Origin: TH1177 sp042138015
GTDB taxonomy: Archaea > Thermoproteota > Nitrososphaeria > Nitrososphaerales > Nitrososphaeraceae
Direction: 5' to 3'
Length of the DNA stretch: 64,000 bases
Assembly (NCBI GenBank): GCA_042138015.1
Contig: JBHIVA010000004.1
Span: forward strand, 10,960 to 74,959
Under the pieces are notes generated by a model, which did not search any database, was not told where the DNA came from, and was given only the letters and a program-made list of their open reading frames with translations. Of the stretch, positions 10,424-20,051 are shown piece after piece (positions within the stretch are counted from its first letter, which is position 1; each line of letters begins with the position of its first letter). Both the position numbers and the translations under genes were made by a program.

Positions 10424-10618
10424 TTAGTTAAAGTATTCCGAATTTCTAGGATTTCTTAATCTTCTAAATTTATTATTTTTTCTTTTATCAACAAAGTATC
10501 TATTTAGTACTCTTCCTGTAGTCCAATCTTCACTTAATGGTTTTCTTGCACGTCTTGCAGATTTAGGACCTATTCTTTTCCCCAAAAAAATTCTTCCTTT
10601 CTTAGATACACTACCCAT
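10424..10618 (-). CDS. Small very basic protein, possibly ribosomal
   Basis: 64 residues with a strong excess of Arg/Lys (IGPKSARRARKP, DKRKNNKFRRLRNPRN), as in small rRNA-binding proteins. The C-terminal basic stretch loosely recalls L39e, but the match is too weak to name. ATG start preceded by the 79-residue gene 63 nt upstream. RNA or nucleic-acid binding is inferred from charge only. Confidence 0.6.
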   Translation of the reverse strand: MGSVSKKGRIFLGKRIGPKSARRARKPLSEDWTTGRVLNRYFVDKRKNNKFRRLRNPRNSEYFN

Positions 10619-10681
10619 TTCTACATTAGTGTCAATGGTTTAATTATTATTAATTCTTTGGAAAACTAGCCCAAATGCTAA

Positions 10682-10921
10682 TTAATTAGTATTGTCAAAA
10701 AAAATATCACCTTCAATTTTCCTTACCTCTACAGAATTATTGATTTGGTCGTGAACTATCAGTAATGCATATTTAAATTTAAGTTTTTTCTGTATGGTTT
10801 GGATATAAAAATTCATTTCATATAAATCGTTACATTGATGTTCTGCCATTACTTTTACAAGGTCATCAAAAATCATAATATTATAAAAGTCCGGTGATTT
10901 AGCGAGTTTAATTATGTACAT
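10682..10921 (-). CDS. Small hypothetical protein
   Basis: 79 residues from ATG, predicted alpha/beta: an N-terminal strand, a helix over about 18-45 (FDDLVKVMAEHQCNDLYEMN), then strands (KYALLIVHDQ, VEVRKIEGDIFF). No recognised family. It reads in the same direction as the small basic protein downstream, 63 nt away, and could share its transcript. Confidence 0.5.
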   Translation of the reverse strand: MYIIKLAKSPDFYNIMIFDDLVKVMAEHQCNDLYEMNFYIQTIQKKLKFKYALLIVHDQINNSVEVRKIEGDIFFDNTN

Positions 10922-11020
10922 TTACTAGTTAATATGTTGAATTATGCCATAAATAGTTTCTAGAAACTTAATTAAATCAATCAGATAAATATATTTTTAG
11001 TCACTGTTCATTTGTTAACT

Positions 11021-11188
11021 ATGATGGAGATTCACCTCGAAGAACTCACTTTAAGAAGGTTGAAGGCACTTAGTGAAGATTTAATGGAGAGACGAAAAAA
11101 GAACATTGATTTAGATGAATTGATAAATGAATTGATAGATAACTATCAGCAAAACACATGGGATAAAGATATAGCTTCTGGTGGATAA
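11021..11188 (+). CDS. Short ribbon-helix-helix-like protein
   Basis: 55 residues from ATG ATG. A short strand (IHLEEL) is followed by two helices (LRRLKALSEDLMERRKKN and DLDELINELIDNYQQ). This strand-helix-helix pattern fits MetJ/Arc-type DNA-binding proteins or VapB-like antitoxins. No toxin gene is adjacent, so a free-standing small regulator is more likely. The call rests on predicted secondary structure only. Confidence 0.55.
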   Translation: MMEIHLEELTLRRLKALSEDLMERRKKNIDLDELINELIDNYQQNTWDKDIASGG

Positions 11189-11319
11189 TTGGTGCTAAAA
11201 GGCTTCAAACTAGATTATATCCTAGTTTTAATTACTTTTCTATTCCCATTTATAACTCGTCATTCTAGATATTACATTTATTTCCAATGGTTTTAATATT
11301 TGGAGGTTAATATGATTTT

Positions 11320-11607
11320 ATGGATTTATTTCACCATGATAAATTTAAATGTGAATTGGACAATGATAAGTTTCAAACGTATGAAGAATTAATTGATCAT
11401 ACTAGACATATCCATCACCATACTATTTTAAAATGTGAGACTTGTGGCAAGGAGTTTATTCATGAAAAAGACAGACTTCACCATGTAAGGGAAGAACATG
11501 AAAAAGAGTATGATAGAAGAGAACATAAAGATATTTACAAGAAGAGTCATAAAACACCACAAGATCAAGTAAACGAATCTACTACACACTTTAGTGATAA
11601 TTTCTAA
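11320..11607 (+). CDS. Two-finger C2H2 zinc-finger protein
   Basis: 95 residues. The first finger is degenerate (FKCELDNDKFQTYEELIDHTRHIHHH, one obvious Cys). The second is canonical: LKCETCGKEFIHEKDRLHHVREEH, with C-x2-C and H-x4-H. The tail is charged and probably disordered. Small C2H2 proteins of this kind are common in Thaumarchaeota and are presumed nucleic-acid binders. ATG start with a GGAGG-like purine stretch about 15 nt upstream. Confidence 0.75.
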   Translation: MDLFHHDKFKCELDNDKFQTYEELIDHTRHIHHHTILKCETCGKEFIHEKDRLHHVREEHEKEYDRREHKDIYKKSHKTPQDQVNESTTHFSDNF

Positions 11608-12020
11608 TTTTTTATGATAGACATAATTTATTTATTTTAATATAATAAGTTAAAAAACTATTAAATGAAATGTAAAGTAGTAAAAAAGAAATAATTTGAT
11701 TAAATAATTTAATGATGTTTTTTGGTTATGAATTATAGATAACAATATGTCTGTATTTCTGTATTGATAGTTATAAAGGTTAAATAGTAAATAATTTCTT
11801 CTATCTTATTGTTTCAGCTCACTAGTAATAATCTTTATATCTATAAATATCTTTTTTTACTAGATTATGATAAATCTAGAAAATAAATGACTGTTTATCA
11901 TTTACTAAAAATACATTTTTTCATAATAGTAATTTTTAAATTCTATGAACTTCATGTTAGCAAAACTTTTTTTATAGAAAGAGATTTACAATTCACAAGA
12001 GATTCACGTACTTATGTTAT
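11608..12020. other. Gene-free interval upstream of tRNA
   Basis: About 410 nt of AT-rich DNA between the zinc-finger gene and the 3' end of tRNA-Pro. It contains one inverted repeat at 11860-11879. No gene seen. Confidence 0.5.
11860..11879. repeat. Inverted repeat (7-bp arms, 6-nt spacer)
   Basis: CTAGATT and AATCTAG flank the spacer ATGATA. It could be an operator-like palindrome or a chance stem in AT-rich DNA. It is preceded by a T7 tract at 11852-11858, compatible with transcription ending nearby. Confidence 0.35.
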
Positions 12021-12094
12021 TGGGGTCGGCCGGATTCGAACCGGCGAACTCCAGCGCCCAAGGCTGGCATCATACCAAGCTAGACAACGACCCC
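12021..12094 (-). tRNA. tRNA-Pro (anticodon TGG)
   Basis: The complement folds into a full cloverleaf. The acceptor GGGGTCG pairs with CGACCCC, and the anticodon stem CCAGC pairs with GCTGG around the loop CTTGGGC, giving anticodon TGG. The T arm is GCCGG-TTCGAAT-CCGGC. The discriminator is A at 12021 and CCA is not encoded. No intron is present in the anticodon loop. Its high GC stands out from the surrounding AT-rich DNA. Confidence 0.97.
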
Positions 12095-12189
12095 ATATTT
12101 CAAAGAATATCTCATTTGTTTTTCAAGCATAATTTTAAGTTTAGGCCTTTCTTTTTAAATTCATATAGTTTTAAATTTAGACAAATCAA

Positions 12190-13083
12190 TTAGGCAGTAA
12201 TGACTTCTACGTATTTTTCTGTAGGAATTATAGTATGTTCTGCTTGAGCGACCATCATACCATTCCCTTCGATCAATACTGGGTATGAATGGAGATTTTT
12301 TCTTTTCCTCAACTTTTCCAATATGTCTCTTGCATTTTTCTCTTCATACGAATCAAGCAGCCATCTCAGGGCAAAAGGAAGAGATTTAAATTTTTCCCAG
12401 ATTTGGTTTAATACTTCATCCATTTCTTTATCTTTAGTAGGTTTTCTAGAAACTATTGCAAAAATATTCGCAACTTTTCCCTCATGTACTATACCTAATC
12501 CATTTTTCAACGTTACAAAAGGTTCTATCGCATAAGCATGATTACACTCTAATCTAAACGATCCAAAGGAATCTATATTTGGGATAGATCGTCCAGCGTG
12601 GATTGTATATTGTTCTAACGAATGACCACTTAAATTCTTGATAGGTACAAATCCCCTTCTTTTAATGCTCATTTCAATTATCTTTCCGATATCTGAGGAC
12701 TTGCTCCCAGTTTTTGAAATTTTCAAGGCTTCCTCTAAAGCTATCTGTGAAGCTATTACTAGAGGTTCAAATTTTGGATCATAACAAACAGTTACAGCAG
12801 TATCTGCAATGTATCCATCTATATGTACTCCTATATCAATTTTTAACACATCCCCCTCCTTGACTTCTATGGGATCATTAGGTTCTGCAGTATAATGTGC
12901 TGCTATTTCGTTCAAACTCACATTTACGGGAAATGCAGGTTTTCCTCCCATCATTTTTATCTCTCCTTCGATCTGCTGGCATATTTCATATATTGTTGAT
13001 CCAATGTGGATCCTTTTTCTAGCATTATCTCTAACTCTACCAGCTATTTTACCCGCCTTTCTATAGGATTCTAAAAAATCCAT
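12190..13083 (-). CDS. map: Methionine aminopeptidase, type II
   Basis: 297 residues, the normal length of archaeal MetAP2-type enzymes. It removes the initiator Met from nascent proteins. The dinuclear-metal ligands are visible: Asp in DIGVHIDGYIADTAV (two Asp), His in LSGHSLEQYTIH, Glu in AIEPFV and Glu in AQAEHT near the C-terminus. The helical insert typical of type II enzymes lies around 195-245. ATG start. It reads toward tRNA-Pro on the same strand, with about 95 nt between them. Confidence 0.96.
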   Translation of the reverse strand: MDFLESYRKAGKIAGRVRDNARKRIHIGSTIYEICQQIEGEIKMMGGKPAFPVNVSLNEIAAHYTAEPNDPIEVKEGDVLKIDIGVHIDGYIADTAVTVCYDPKFEPLVIASQIALEEALKISKTGSKSSDIGKIIEMSIKRRGFVPIKNLSGHSLEQYTIHAGRSIPNIDSFGSFRLECNHAYAIEPFVTLKNGLGIVHEGKVANIFAIVSRKPTKDKEMDEVLNQIWEKFKSLPFALRWLLDSYEEKNARDILEKLRKRKNLHSYPVLIEGNGMMVAQAEHTIIPTEKYVEVITA

Positions 13084-13607
13084 GTCTCATTTCATATTTT
13101 CATAATATAAAACTGTTTTAATATTGTTGTTTTTTCCAATGATTTACCCAATGCTATAAATAATTCATAATAAATTAATTTACTTGGATCCTACAAATTT
13201 ATTTCCCAAAATAAAATATTCTAATATAAGTTTTTTACTGAATTCTATGTTTTTACATGTAATTTTATTTATATCATATTCACATCAAGTTTGAAAAAGG
13301 CAATTGGAGTTTTGTATTGAGATGTAAAAAATGATTTATCAAAAAAAATTTCTAAATAATATTATATTTTATTTTATCCTTTAGTAGTCATGAGATTTTT
13401 TTAGCTATCGAATTATTTAAAATAACTTGATGCAGTTAAAGTTTTAGATTACGGAGAGATTTCAATTAAGAAAACATTAACACACCTGTAAATTGACTAG
13501 GACAGTATATTCTTAACGAATTATTATGATAATAAGAACTTTACAATCATAAATTAAAAGGAATATTATACAGAGAATATTAAAGATAGATTATCATATT
13601 TTAAGAT
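13084..13607. other. Gene-free divergent interval
   Basis: About 520 nt between the divergent MetAP and metallophosphoesterase genes. It must hold both promoters. AT-rich throughout; no gene or repeat seen. Confidence 0.5.
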
Positions 13608-14402
13608 GTGACTAAAGCATATCCAATATATCATTATGCTGCTCTTATACTAGAAACTGAAGAGAGAATAAAAAATAAAAAAAAATCATATTTAATCTTA
13701 TCCGATCTGCATTTGGGGTTTGAATATGAATTGATAAAAAAAGGAATTACTCTCAATTCCAATACTATACTAAATAATATTCTAAATGATATTAATGAAA
13801 TTACTAAATCACACAAAATTGATGGAATAGTAATTCTAGGTGATATTAAAAGTTCAATTTCAGAAATTTCTCCAATAGAATGGAATATAATACCGACTTT
13901 TTTTGAAAAATTGTCGAGAAATACAGACATTATATTAGTACCAGGTAACCATGATGCCAATATAAATAGACTCATTCCAGATAACGTCATAACCTGTAAT
14001 GTGAGTGGACTTGTTATTGATGATACATTGTTATTGCATGGACATTCTCTTCCAAATAAAGTAAAATCAAATATAAATAAAATAATAATGGGTCACGTCC
14101 ATCCTATTTTTTTTGATCCTAAGAGTACGGTTCATGGAAAAAGGTTATGGATCTACCTCAAGGTAAAGAAAGAATCTCTCTACGGACTCGAAAAAAAAGG
14201 TATAATGGAAATGATTATAGTTCCAACATTCAACAAATATTTTTATTCTTCTACTTCTAATTATAGATCTTTTGAAACATCGATATCACCAATTATTAAT
14301 TTATTAAATAAACAGAATGCGATATTATCTAGTATGGTACTTACTTTAGAAGGTTCTAATATTGGTGACTTTGGAAAATTAAAAAATCTGAATTTTTATT
14401 GA
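13608..14402 (+). CDS. Calcineurin-like metallophosphoesterase (PdeM-like)
   Basis: 264 residues from a GTG start. The metal-binding blocks appear in order: LSDLHLGFE (D33, H35), VILGDIK, VPGNHDANI, LLHGHSLP and IIMGHVHPIF. The order and spacing fit the PdeM-like phosphoesterases often linked with DNA-repair genes. Its exact substrate is unknown. Its 3' end overlaps the 3' end of carB by 7 nt on the opposite strand, so the two genes are tightly convergent. Confidence 0.85.
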   Translation: MTKAYPIYHYAALILETEERIKNKKKSYLILSDLHLGFEYELIKKGITLNSNTILNNILNDINEITKSHKIDGIVILGDIKSSISEISPIEWNIIPTFFEKLSRNTDIILVPGNHDANINRLIPDNVITCNVSGLVIDDTLLLHGHSLPNKVKSNINKIIMGHVHPIFFDPKSTVHGKRLWIYLKVKKESLYGLEKKGIMEMIIVPTFNKYFYSSTSNYRSFETSISPIINLLNKQNAILSSMVLTLEGSNIGDFGKLKNLNFY

Positions 14403-17400
14403 TCTATCGCATTAATTTCGGTATCTGTCAGATAATTTTTTAAAGGAATAATAGTAGTTGAATTATTTTTTTGCCATTCCAATGTTTTTACAAATGAGAT
14501 AGCTGCTTCTATAGTTGTCATTACAGGAATGCCCATTTCGACAGCCTTCCTCCGTATTTGATATTCATCAGTTAGCATATCTAGATATTTTTCCATCGTT
14601 ACAGTGGCAGGAATATTTATTATAAAATCTATTTTACGGTCATATAATAATTCGATAATGTTTGGTTTTCGATCGGGTTCACTTATTTTGTATACTCTCT
14701 GAATTTTAGTAAATCCATTATTTTCTAAAAAATCAGCAGTATGTTCAGTTGCTAAAATATTGAAGTCCATCGAAGAGATTAATGAAAGTAGAGGAAGTAA
14801 TTTTTCTTTGTTTTTTTGACCCCCTATGGTAATTAAGGAAGTCCCGCAGTATGGTAATGAATAGCCCGCTGCTGTGAAAGACTTGCTTAAAGCATCATAA
14901 AAACTTGTTCCAAAACATGCTACTTCTCCTGTGGATTGCATTTCAACTCCCAGTACTATATCAGCACCTTCGAGTTGCATAAAGGAAAATTGCGGAACTT
15001 TTATACCAAAGCCACTCGTTTTTAGCCAAAGATCTTTAATTTGAGGTAAAGACTTTCCAAGCATAGCTTTCGCGGAAAGATTTATAAGATTTACTCCTAT
15101 GTATTTTGAAACAAAAGGTAATGATCTAGATGCTCTAATATTTGCCTCTATCACCAAAACATTATCATCTTTAACAAGAAATTGGATATTAAATGGGCCT
15201 ATTACATTAAGAGATCGAACAATCTTATTAGAATAATCGGTTATAGTATCCATGATGTCTCTACTTAATCTCCAAGGCGGAATACACATCATAGCATCGC
15301 CAGAATGTATTCCTGCATTATCAATATGTTCTATAATAGAACCTATAATTACATTTTCTTTTGTACCTACTCCATCTATTTCTACTTCTGAAGCTTCCTG
15401 AAAAAATTTACTAATAACAATTGGATGGTCCGGACTCACAACAGTAGCATTTTTTATAAATTTTTCTAGTTGATTATCATCCCATACTACCTTCATCGCT
15501 GCTCCACTCAAAACATAGGAGGGCCTAACTAAAACCGGATATCCTACCGTTCTAGAAAAGACAAAGGCTTCTTCAAGAGTATTGAATTTTTTCCATGGAG
15601 GTTGTGGAATTTTTAACGAATCAAGTAATTTTCCAAACTTTTCTCTATCCTCAGCTTTATCTACATCCTTGCTATCGGTTCCAATTATTTTTATACCATT
15701 TTGTGCGAGTCTTAACGTTAAGTTATTAGCAGTTTGACCCCCCACACAAGTTATCACGCCAGGATATTTTTCTTTTTCACAGATGTCCATAACACGTTCA
15801 AAACTGAGCTCTTCAAAATACAATCTATCAGAGATATCAAAATCAGTAGAAACTGTTTCAGGGTTACAGTTTATGACTGATACGTCATGTACCCCATTTT
15901 CCTTTAATCCTATAACCATATTAACTGTACCCCAGTCAAATTCTACACTACTCCCTATTCTATAAGGACCTGCTCCAAGAACTATAACATTATTAATCCT
16001 CTTTGGGATTCTAATATCGTCAGTATCACCACCATATGTAAGGTAAAGATAATTAGTTTGCGCAGGCCATTCTGCAGCCAATGTATCAATCTGCTTGATG
16101 ACAGGTTCTATCCCAAATTTTTTTCTGAATTTACGGATAGTTATTTCATCTAAATTTAGATAAGAGGTCAGTTGTTTATCCGAAAACCCTAATTTTTTAG
16201 ATTCTTTTATAATATTCTCATCGAAATCAACTCCCAACATCCTTAGTTTTTTTTCCATTTTTATTATGTTATTTATTTTATTAAGAAACCAAGGATCTAT
16301 ACTTGATAGCTCGTTTATCCTTTCAATCGTCATACCACTAGAAAGCGCTCTAACAAGTTGAAACAAAATATTATCATCTGGATACAAAAGCGCAAATTCT
16401 ATTTTTTCTAGTTCTTCTTCATTAGGATCTATAAAGTCAGAATTATCCACTAGGCCTATTTTTCCAGAATCACACATTCTTATTGCTTTTTGAATCGCCT
16501 CTTCAAAATTTCTACCAATTGCCATAACTTCTCCTACTGATTTCATAGCTGTCCCTAGTCTACGGTTAACATTCTCAAACTTATTGAAATCCCATCGTGG
16601 CATTTTTAAAACTATATAATCAAGTGAGGGCTCGAAAAAAGCAGTAGTTTTCTTTGTGACCTTATTTATTAATTCATCCAATGAATATCCAATACCTAAC
16701 TTTGCAGCCATATATGCTAGAGGATATCCAGTTGCCTTGCTAGCAAGAGATGAAGATCGGGACAATCTCGCGTTTATCTCAATCGCACAGTATTCTTCAC
16801 TTTTAGGGTCAAGTCCAAATTGTATATTACACTCTCCAATAATACCAACCTCTTTCGTACCTCGGATCGCTGCAGACCGCAGCATGTGATATTCATAATT
16901 GTTAAGTGTCTGTGAAGGAGCTACTACAATATTATCACCAGTATGAACTCGCATCGCCAAGATGTTTTCCATGTTGCATACAATGATGGAATTACCTCTA
17001 TAATCCCTCATCACTTCATATTCTATTTGTTTCCAATGACCTACGTATTTTTCTATTAAGACTTGATGAGTCATACTGATAGACAATCCTCGATGCACAA
17101 TCTCTTGTAATTCATATTCATTATGTGCTACTCCTCCTCCCTTTCCTCCAAGTGTGTAAGCAACTCTGATAATTATTGGATAACCCATCTTCTTAGCGAT
17201 ATCTATTGATTCTTTTACAGAATATGCTGGGGAACTAGGTAAAACAGGTATTTCACTTTTTTGCATAGCCTCCTTAAAAAGCTGTCTGTCTTCAGTCCTT
17301 TCTATACCTCTGACGGGTGTTCCAAGAACTGTTATTCCATATTTTTTAAGAATACCTCCTTTGAATAATGCGGTACCACAGTTTAAAGCAGTTTGACCAC

Positions 17401-17706
17401 CAAAAGATAACATAATTGAATCTGGTCTTTCAATTTCTAATATCTTAGAAACGTATTCAGGAGTAATAGGTAGCAAGTATACTTTATCAGAGAATCTAGA
17501 ATCTGTCTGAATAGTAGCAATATTTGGATTAACTAATATTGTTTTAATTCCTTCTTCTCTCAACGCCTTGAGACATTGTGAACCAGAGTAATCAAATTAG
17601 CGGTCATCTAATGAAGATAACTTTCGCCTGCTTCTCCGATTTTTATTGCCCCACTCCCTAACACTATAACCTTCTTTATATCGTTATTTTTTGGTATTTT
17701 TTTCAC
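14396..17706 (-). CDS. carB: Carbamoyl-phosphate synthase large subunit, split by a 26-nt putative BHB intron
   Basis: Makes carbamoyl phosphate from bicarbonate, ATP and ammonia (from CarA) for pyrimidine and arginine synthesis. Exon 1 (17706-17623, GTG start) encodes 28 residues ending GAIKIGEAGE. Exon 2 (17596-14396) resumes FDYSGSQCLKALREEG, the exact continuation of the conserved motif. Joined, the protein is 1094 residues. It has two ATP-grasp halves (GYPIIIRVAYTLGGKGGG and GYPVLVRPSYVLSG), an oligomerisation region around 400-540, and a C-terminal MGS-like regulatory domain (TVTMEKYLDML). Without removal of 17622-17597 translation stops after 32 codons. The remaining downstream frame would begin at TTG 17563 and lack part of the PreATP-grasp fold. 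carA lies 49 nt upstream. Confidence 0.93.
17597..17622 (-). other. Putative 26-nt archaeal mRNA intron with bulge-helix-bulge splice motif
   Basis: Read on the minus strand. Exon 1 ends GGCG-AA, cut, then A. The intron then has stem GTTATCT (17621-17615), loop TCATT, stem AGATGAC (17609-17603), the helix strand CGCT (17602-17599) and AA, cut, then T of exon 2. GGCG pairs with CGCT (three GC and one GU) to form the 4-bp central helix. The two stems pair over 7 bp with one GU. Bulges AA^A and AA^U are 3 nt each, with the cut after the second base, as in archaeal tRNA introns. The outer exon helix is weak. The intron has an in-frame TAG (17610-17608). Predicted splicing enzyme: tRNA splicing endonuclease EndA plus RtcB ligase. 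Confidence 0.85.
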
Positions 17707-17755
17707 CTCACTTTAATTTTTACATACATCTTGAACAGATTTAATAAGATAATTT

Positions 17756-18862
17756 TCATCTCTTATTTAAATCAATAATTTCCATAAATTTATCAAAAAC
17801 AAAAGTACAGTCATATGGACCAGGTGACGCTTCTGGATGGAATTGTACTGCTATAGCAGGTTTATTTTTATGAATTATTCCTTCTAGAGTCTTGTCATCA
17901 GGATTATAAAACCATGGTTCGAATCCTGTCCTGTCGAGTGTTTTAGGATCAATTCCATATCCGTGATTTTGACTAGTGATATAAGATCTTTTATCTTCAA
18001 TATTAATACATGTTTTATTTTGGCCTCTGTGACCATATTTTAATTTAAATGTATCTGCTCCGGCTGATAAAGCAAGAATTTGATTTCCTAGACAAATACC
18101 AAGAGTTGGAATAGCACTTTCCATTAATTGTTTTACTGTGTTGATTGTTTCTTGACACATTTTAGGATCTCCTGGTCCATTACTAATCACTACACCTTGA
18201 GGGTTATTCGATACAACCTCACTAAAAGAGGCGTTCCAAGGAAGTTGGACTACTTTATATCCTCTCCTTAGGAAATTTCTAATAATACTAAATTTAGTTC
18301 CCGTATCTAATAATACTATAATCCTATCATCCGAATTACCATATATTTGTATATCTCGAGAACTTACTGTCGACATAAAATTTTTATTATTATAATTATC
18401 TTTCTCGAAAATGGCTGATACATCCAACTTTTTAAGATGGGTTTTAGAAGATGAAATAATTCCCATCATTACACCATGCTGACGAATTATTTTTGTTAAT
18501 TCTCTAGTATCTATTCCAAATATTCCGGGAATCTTTTCTTGATATAACCATTCATCAAGTGTTTTTACACAACTCCAATGACTGGCAACATCTGAAAGGT
18601 TATGAACAACCAAACCACTACATTGTATTTTATCAGACTCAAAAAATTTCGGTAAACCAAACTCATCCAAAGTAGTTCGAGCGGGTACTCCATAGTTTCC
18701 AATGAGAGGATATGTCAGACATAATATTTGTCCACTATATGAAGGATCAGTTAGACTCTCAGTATATCCAACCATCCCTGTGTTAAAGACTACCTCACCA
18801 GAACAGACGGAAGGGTAACCAAATCCAATACCTGAAAAAACTTTACCACTTTCCAATATCAA
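17756..18862 (-). CDS. carA: Carbamoyl-phosphate synthase small (glutaminase) subunit
   Basis: 368 residues. The N-terminal CarA domain has FNTGMVGYTESLTDPSYSGQ. The C-terminal class I glutamine amidotransferase domain has the nucleophile elbow TLGICLGNQILAL and the His/Glu pair in VQFHPEASPGP. It hydrolyses glutamine and channels ammonia to CarB, encoded 49 nt downstream. The start is unclear: TTG at 18862 gives only MILESGKVF ahead of the conserved domain. An ATG lies just upstream in another frame (ATG CAG AAT TGA), so a leaderless TTG start or a 1-nt error is possible. No BHB-like insert was found here. Confidence 0.95.
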   Translation of the reverse strand: MILESGKVFSGIGFGYPSVCSGEVVFNTGMVGYTESLTDPSYSGQILCLTYPLIGNYGVPARTTLDEFGLPKFFESDKIQCSGLVVHNLSDVASHWSCVKTLDEWLYQEKIPGIFGIDTRELTKIIRQHGVMMGIISSSKTHLKKLDVSAIFEKDNYNNKNFMSTVSSRDIQIYGNSDDRIIVLLDTGTKFSIIRNFLRRGYKVVQLPWNASFSEVVSNNPQGVVISNGPGDPKMCQETINTVKQLMESAIPTLGICLGNQILALSAGADTFKLKYGHRGQNKTCINIEDKRSYITSQNHGYGIDPKTLDRTGFEPWFYNPDDKTLEGIIHKNKPAIAVQFHPEASPGPYDCTFVFDKFMEIIDLNKR

Positions 18863-20051
18863 TTCTGCATTATACCCAGTATATTTTTGATAAAGTGTAG
18901 GAATTTTGTATCTCTATTAGTAAAAAATAAAGAAAATTTAAATTTTTCTATATAATACTACCAGTTTGCATTTAGGTTTCAGTTCTCATAAAGTATTATT
19001 CTAATTTTTTCCTCTTGTATATAAATAAATTTTCCATATTTACAAAGCATGCTAAGATTTGTTTATTTTTTTTATCTAATTCATAACTAGAACTTCGCTT
19101 TTTATAGGTTATTCTGTAAATAATTTTCTTTAAAACTTGTTACAAATAAGGTTTGGAAAAAGCAGTTTATATTAAAAGATCCTATCCTTTCATAAATTAA
19201 GATAATCAAGCGGTCATTTGATATCAGAATTTCGGAGGCTGATACTTGTGATTTTACTTAAAAATAAATAAAACGAATAATAACAATTATAAATTTTCAG
19301 GATATAATAATATAATAAACTCAATTTTGATGCAATTAATATCTTTCGAAACCTTACTCGTTTAATAATTTTATTCTATCTCATATTCTTTTTTTCATTA
19401 ACATAAATTTTATTATCTAGTTTAGATTTTTTCGGGTTTTCGTATTGAATTAATATCCTCTTTTCTAGGAAATACGATCTATTTTATACTACTAGACTTG
19501 AACACTAATCATATTCAAAAAAATTTCAAAGAATGAAAGATATACTTTAGGAATATCGAATAAACTAATTTTTACATTTTCAGTTTTAATTAATTATATT
19601 GAACTTAGACGATGAACCTATTACTAAGAAACATTGCGTATTCGATTTCTATTTTTCTATCGATATTAAATTCTAGAATATACTTTATTCATTAGTTTTC
19701 AGAGGTGATTAAAATTCTAATATGAAAATTTATAGAATATACCCAACCGATCGGAAAGTATGAGGAAATAAGTGTTAAAATCAGAACTTAAACTTTTCAA
19801 GATAATCAATTCATCTCCTAGTTTCTTTTTCTGGATATTGGTAATAATCAATAATTAATTAGAACAAAAAAATCTAGAAAAACCGGAAAGATCTTACCAA
19901 TAGACTTTAATTTCAACGTAGAAAAACTCTATTTGTTTGAGTTATACTTTTGAAATTATGATAATCGTTAGTAGAGGTTTAAATAAAGATGAAAATGTTA
20001 TTTCTTTAAAACTAATATTATCGGGTATTGTATTATTATTGATTCCCTATA
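18863..20051. other. Long gene-free divergent interval (about 1.2 kb)
   Basis: AT-rich and stop-rich in all frames between divergent carA and a glycosyltransferase gene. It holds both promoters. An AT-rich TTTAAATTTT lies about 75 nt upstream of carA. No tRNA, riboswitch-like structure or repeat family was recognised. Confidence 0.5.

Noticed and set aside
17563..17563. carB starting at TTG 17563 as a normal shorter gene
   Set aside because: It would remove the conserved GSGAIKIGEAGEFDYSGSQ region of the first domain, which is encoded intact on both sides of the insert with a suitable GTG start.
17597..17622. Translational bypassing (hop) over the 26-nt carB insert
   Set aside because: The take-off codon GAA has no matching landing codon just before TTT (it is TAA), whereas the BHB structure fits at every position.
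17905..17940. tRNA T-loop-like string GGTTCGAATCC inside carA
   Set aside because: It lies within the conserved CarA coding sequence (complement of FEPWF) and no acceptor, D or anticodon arms can be built around it.
19209..19217. Nine-base match (AGCGGTCAT) between the carB insert and the region upstream of carA
   Set aside because: Too short to be meaningful; no further similarity on either side.
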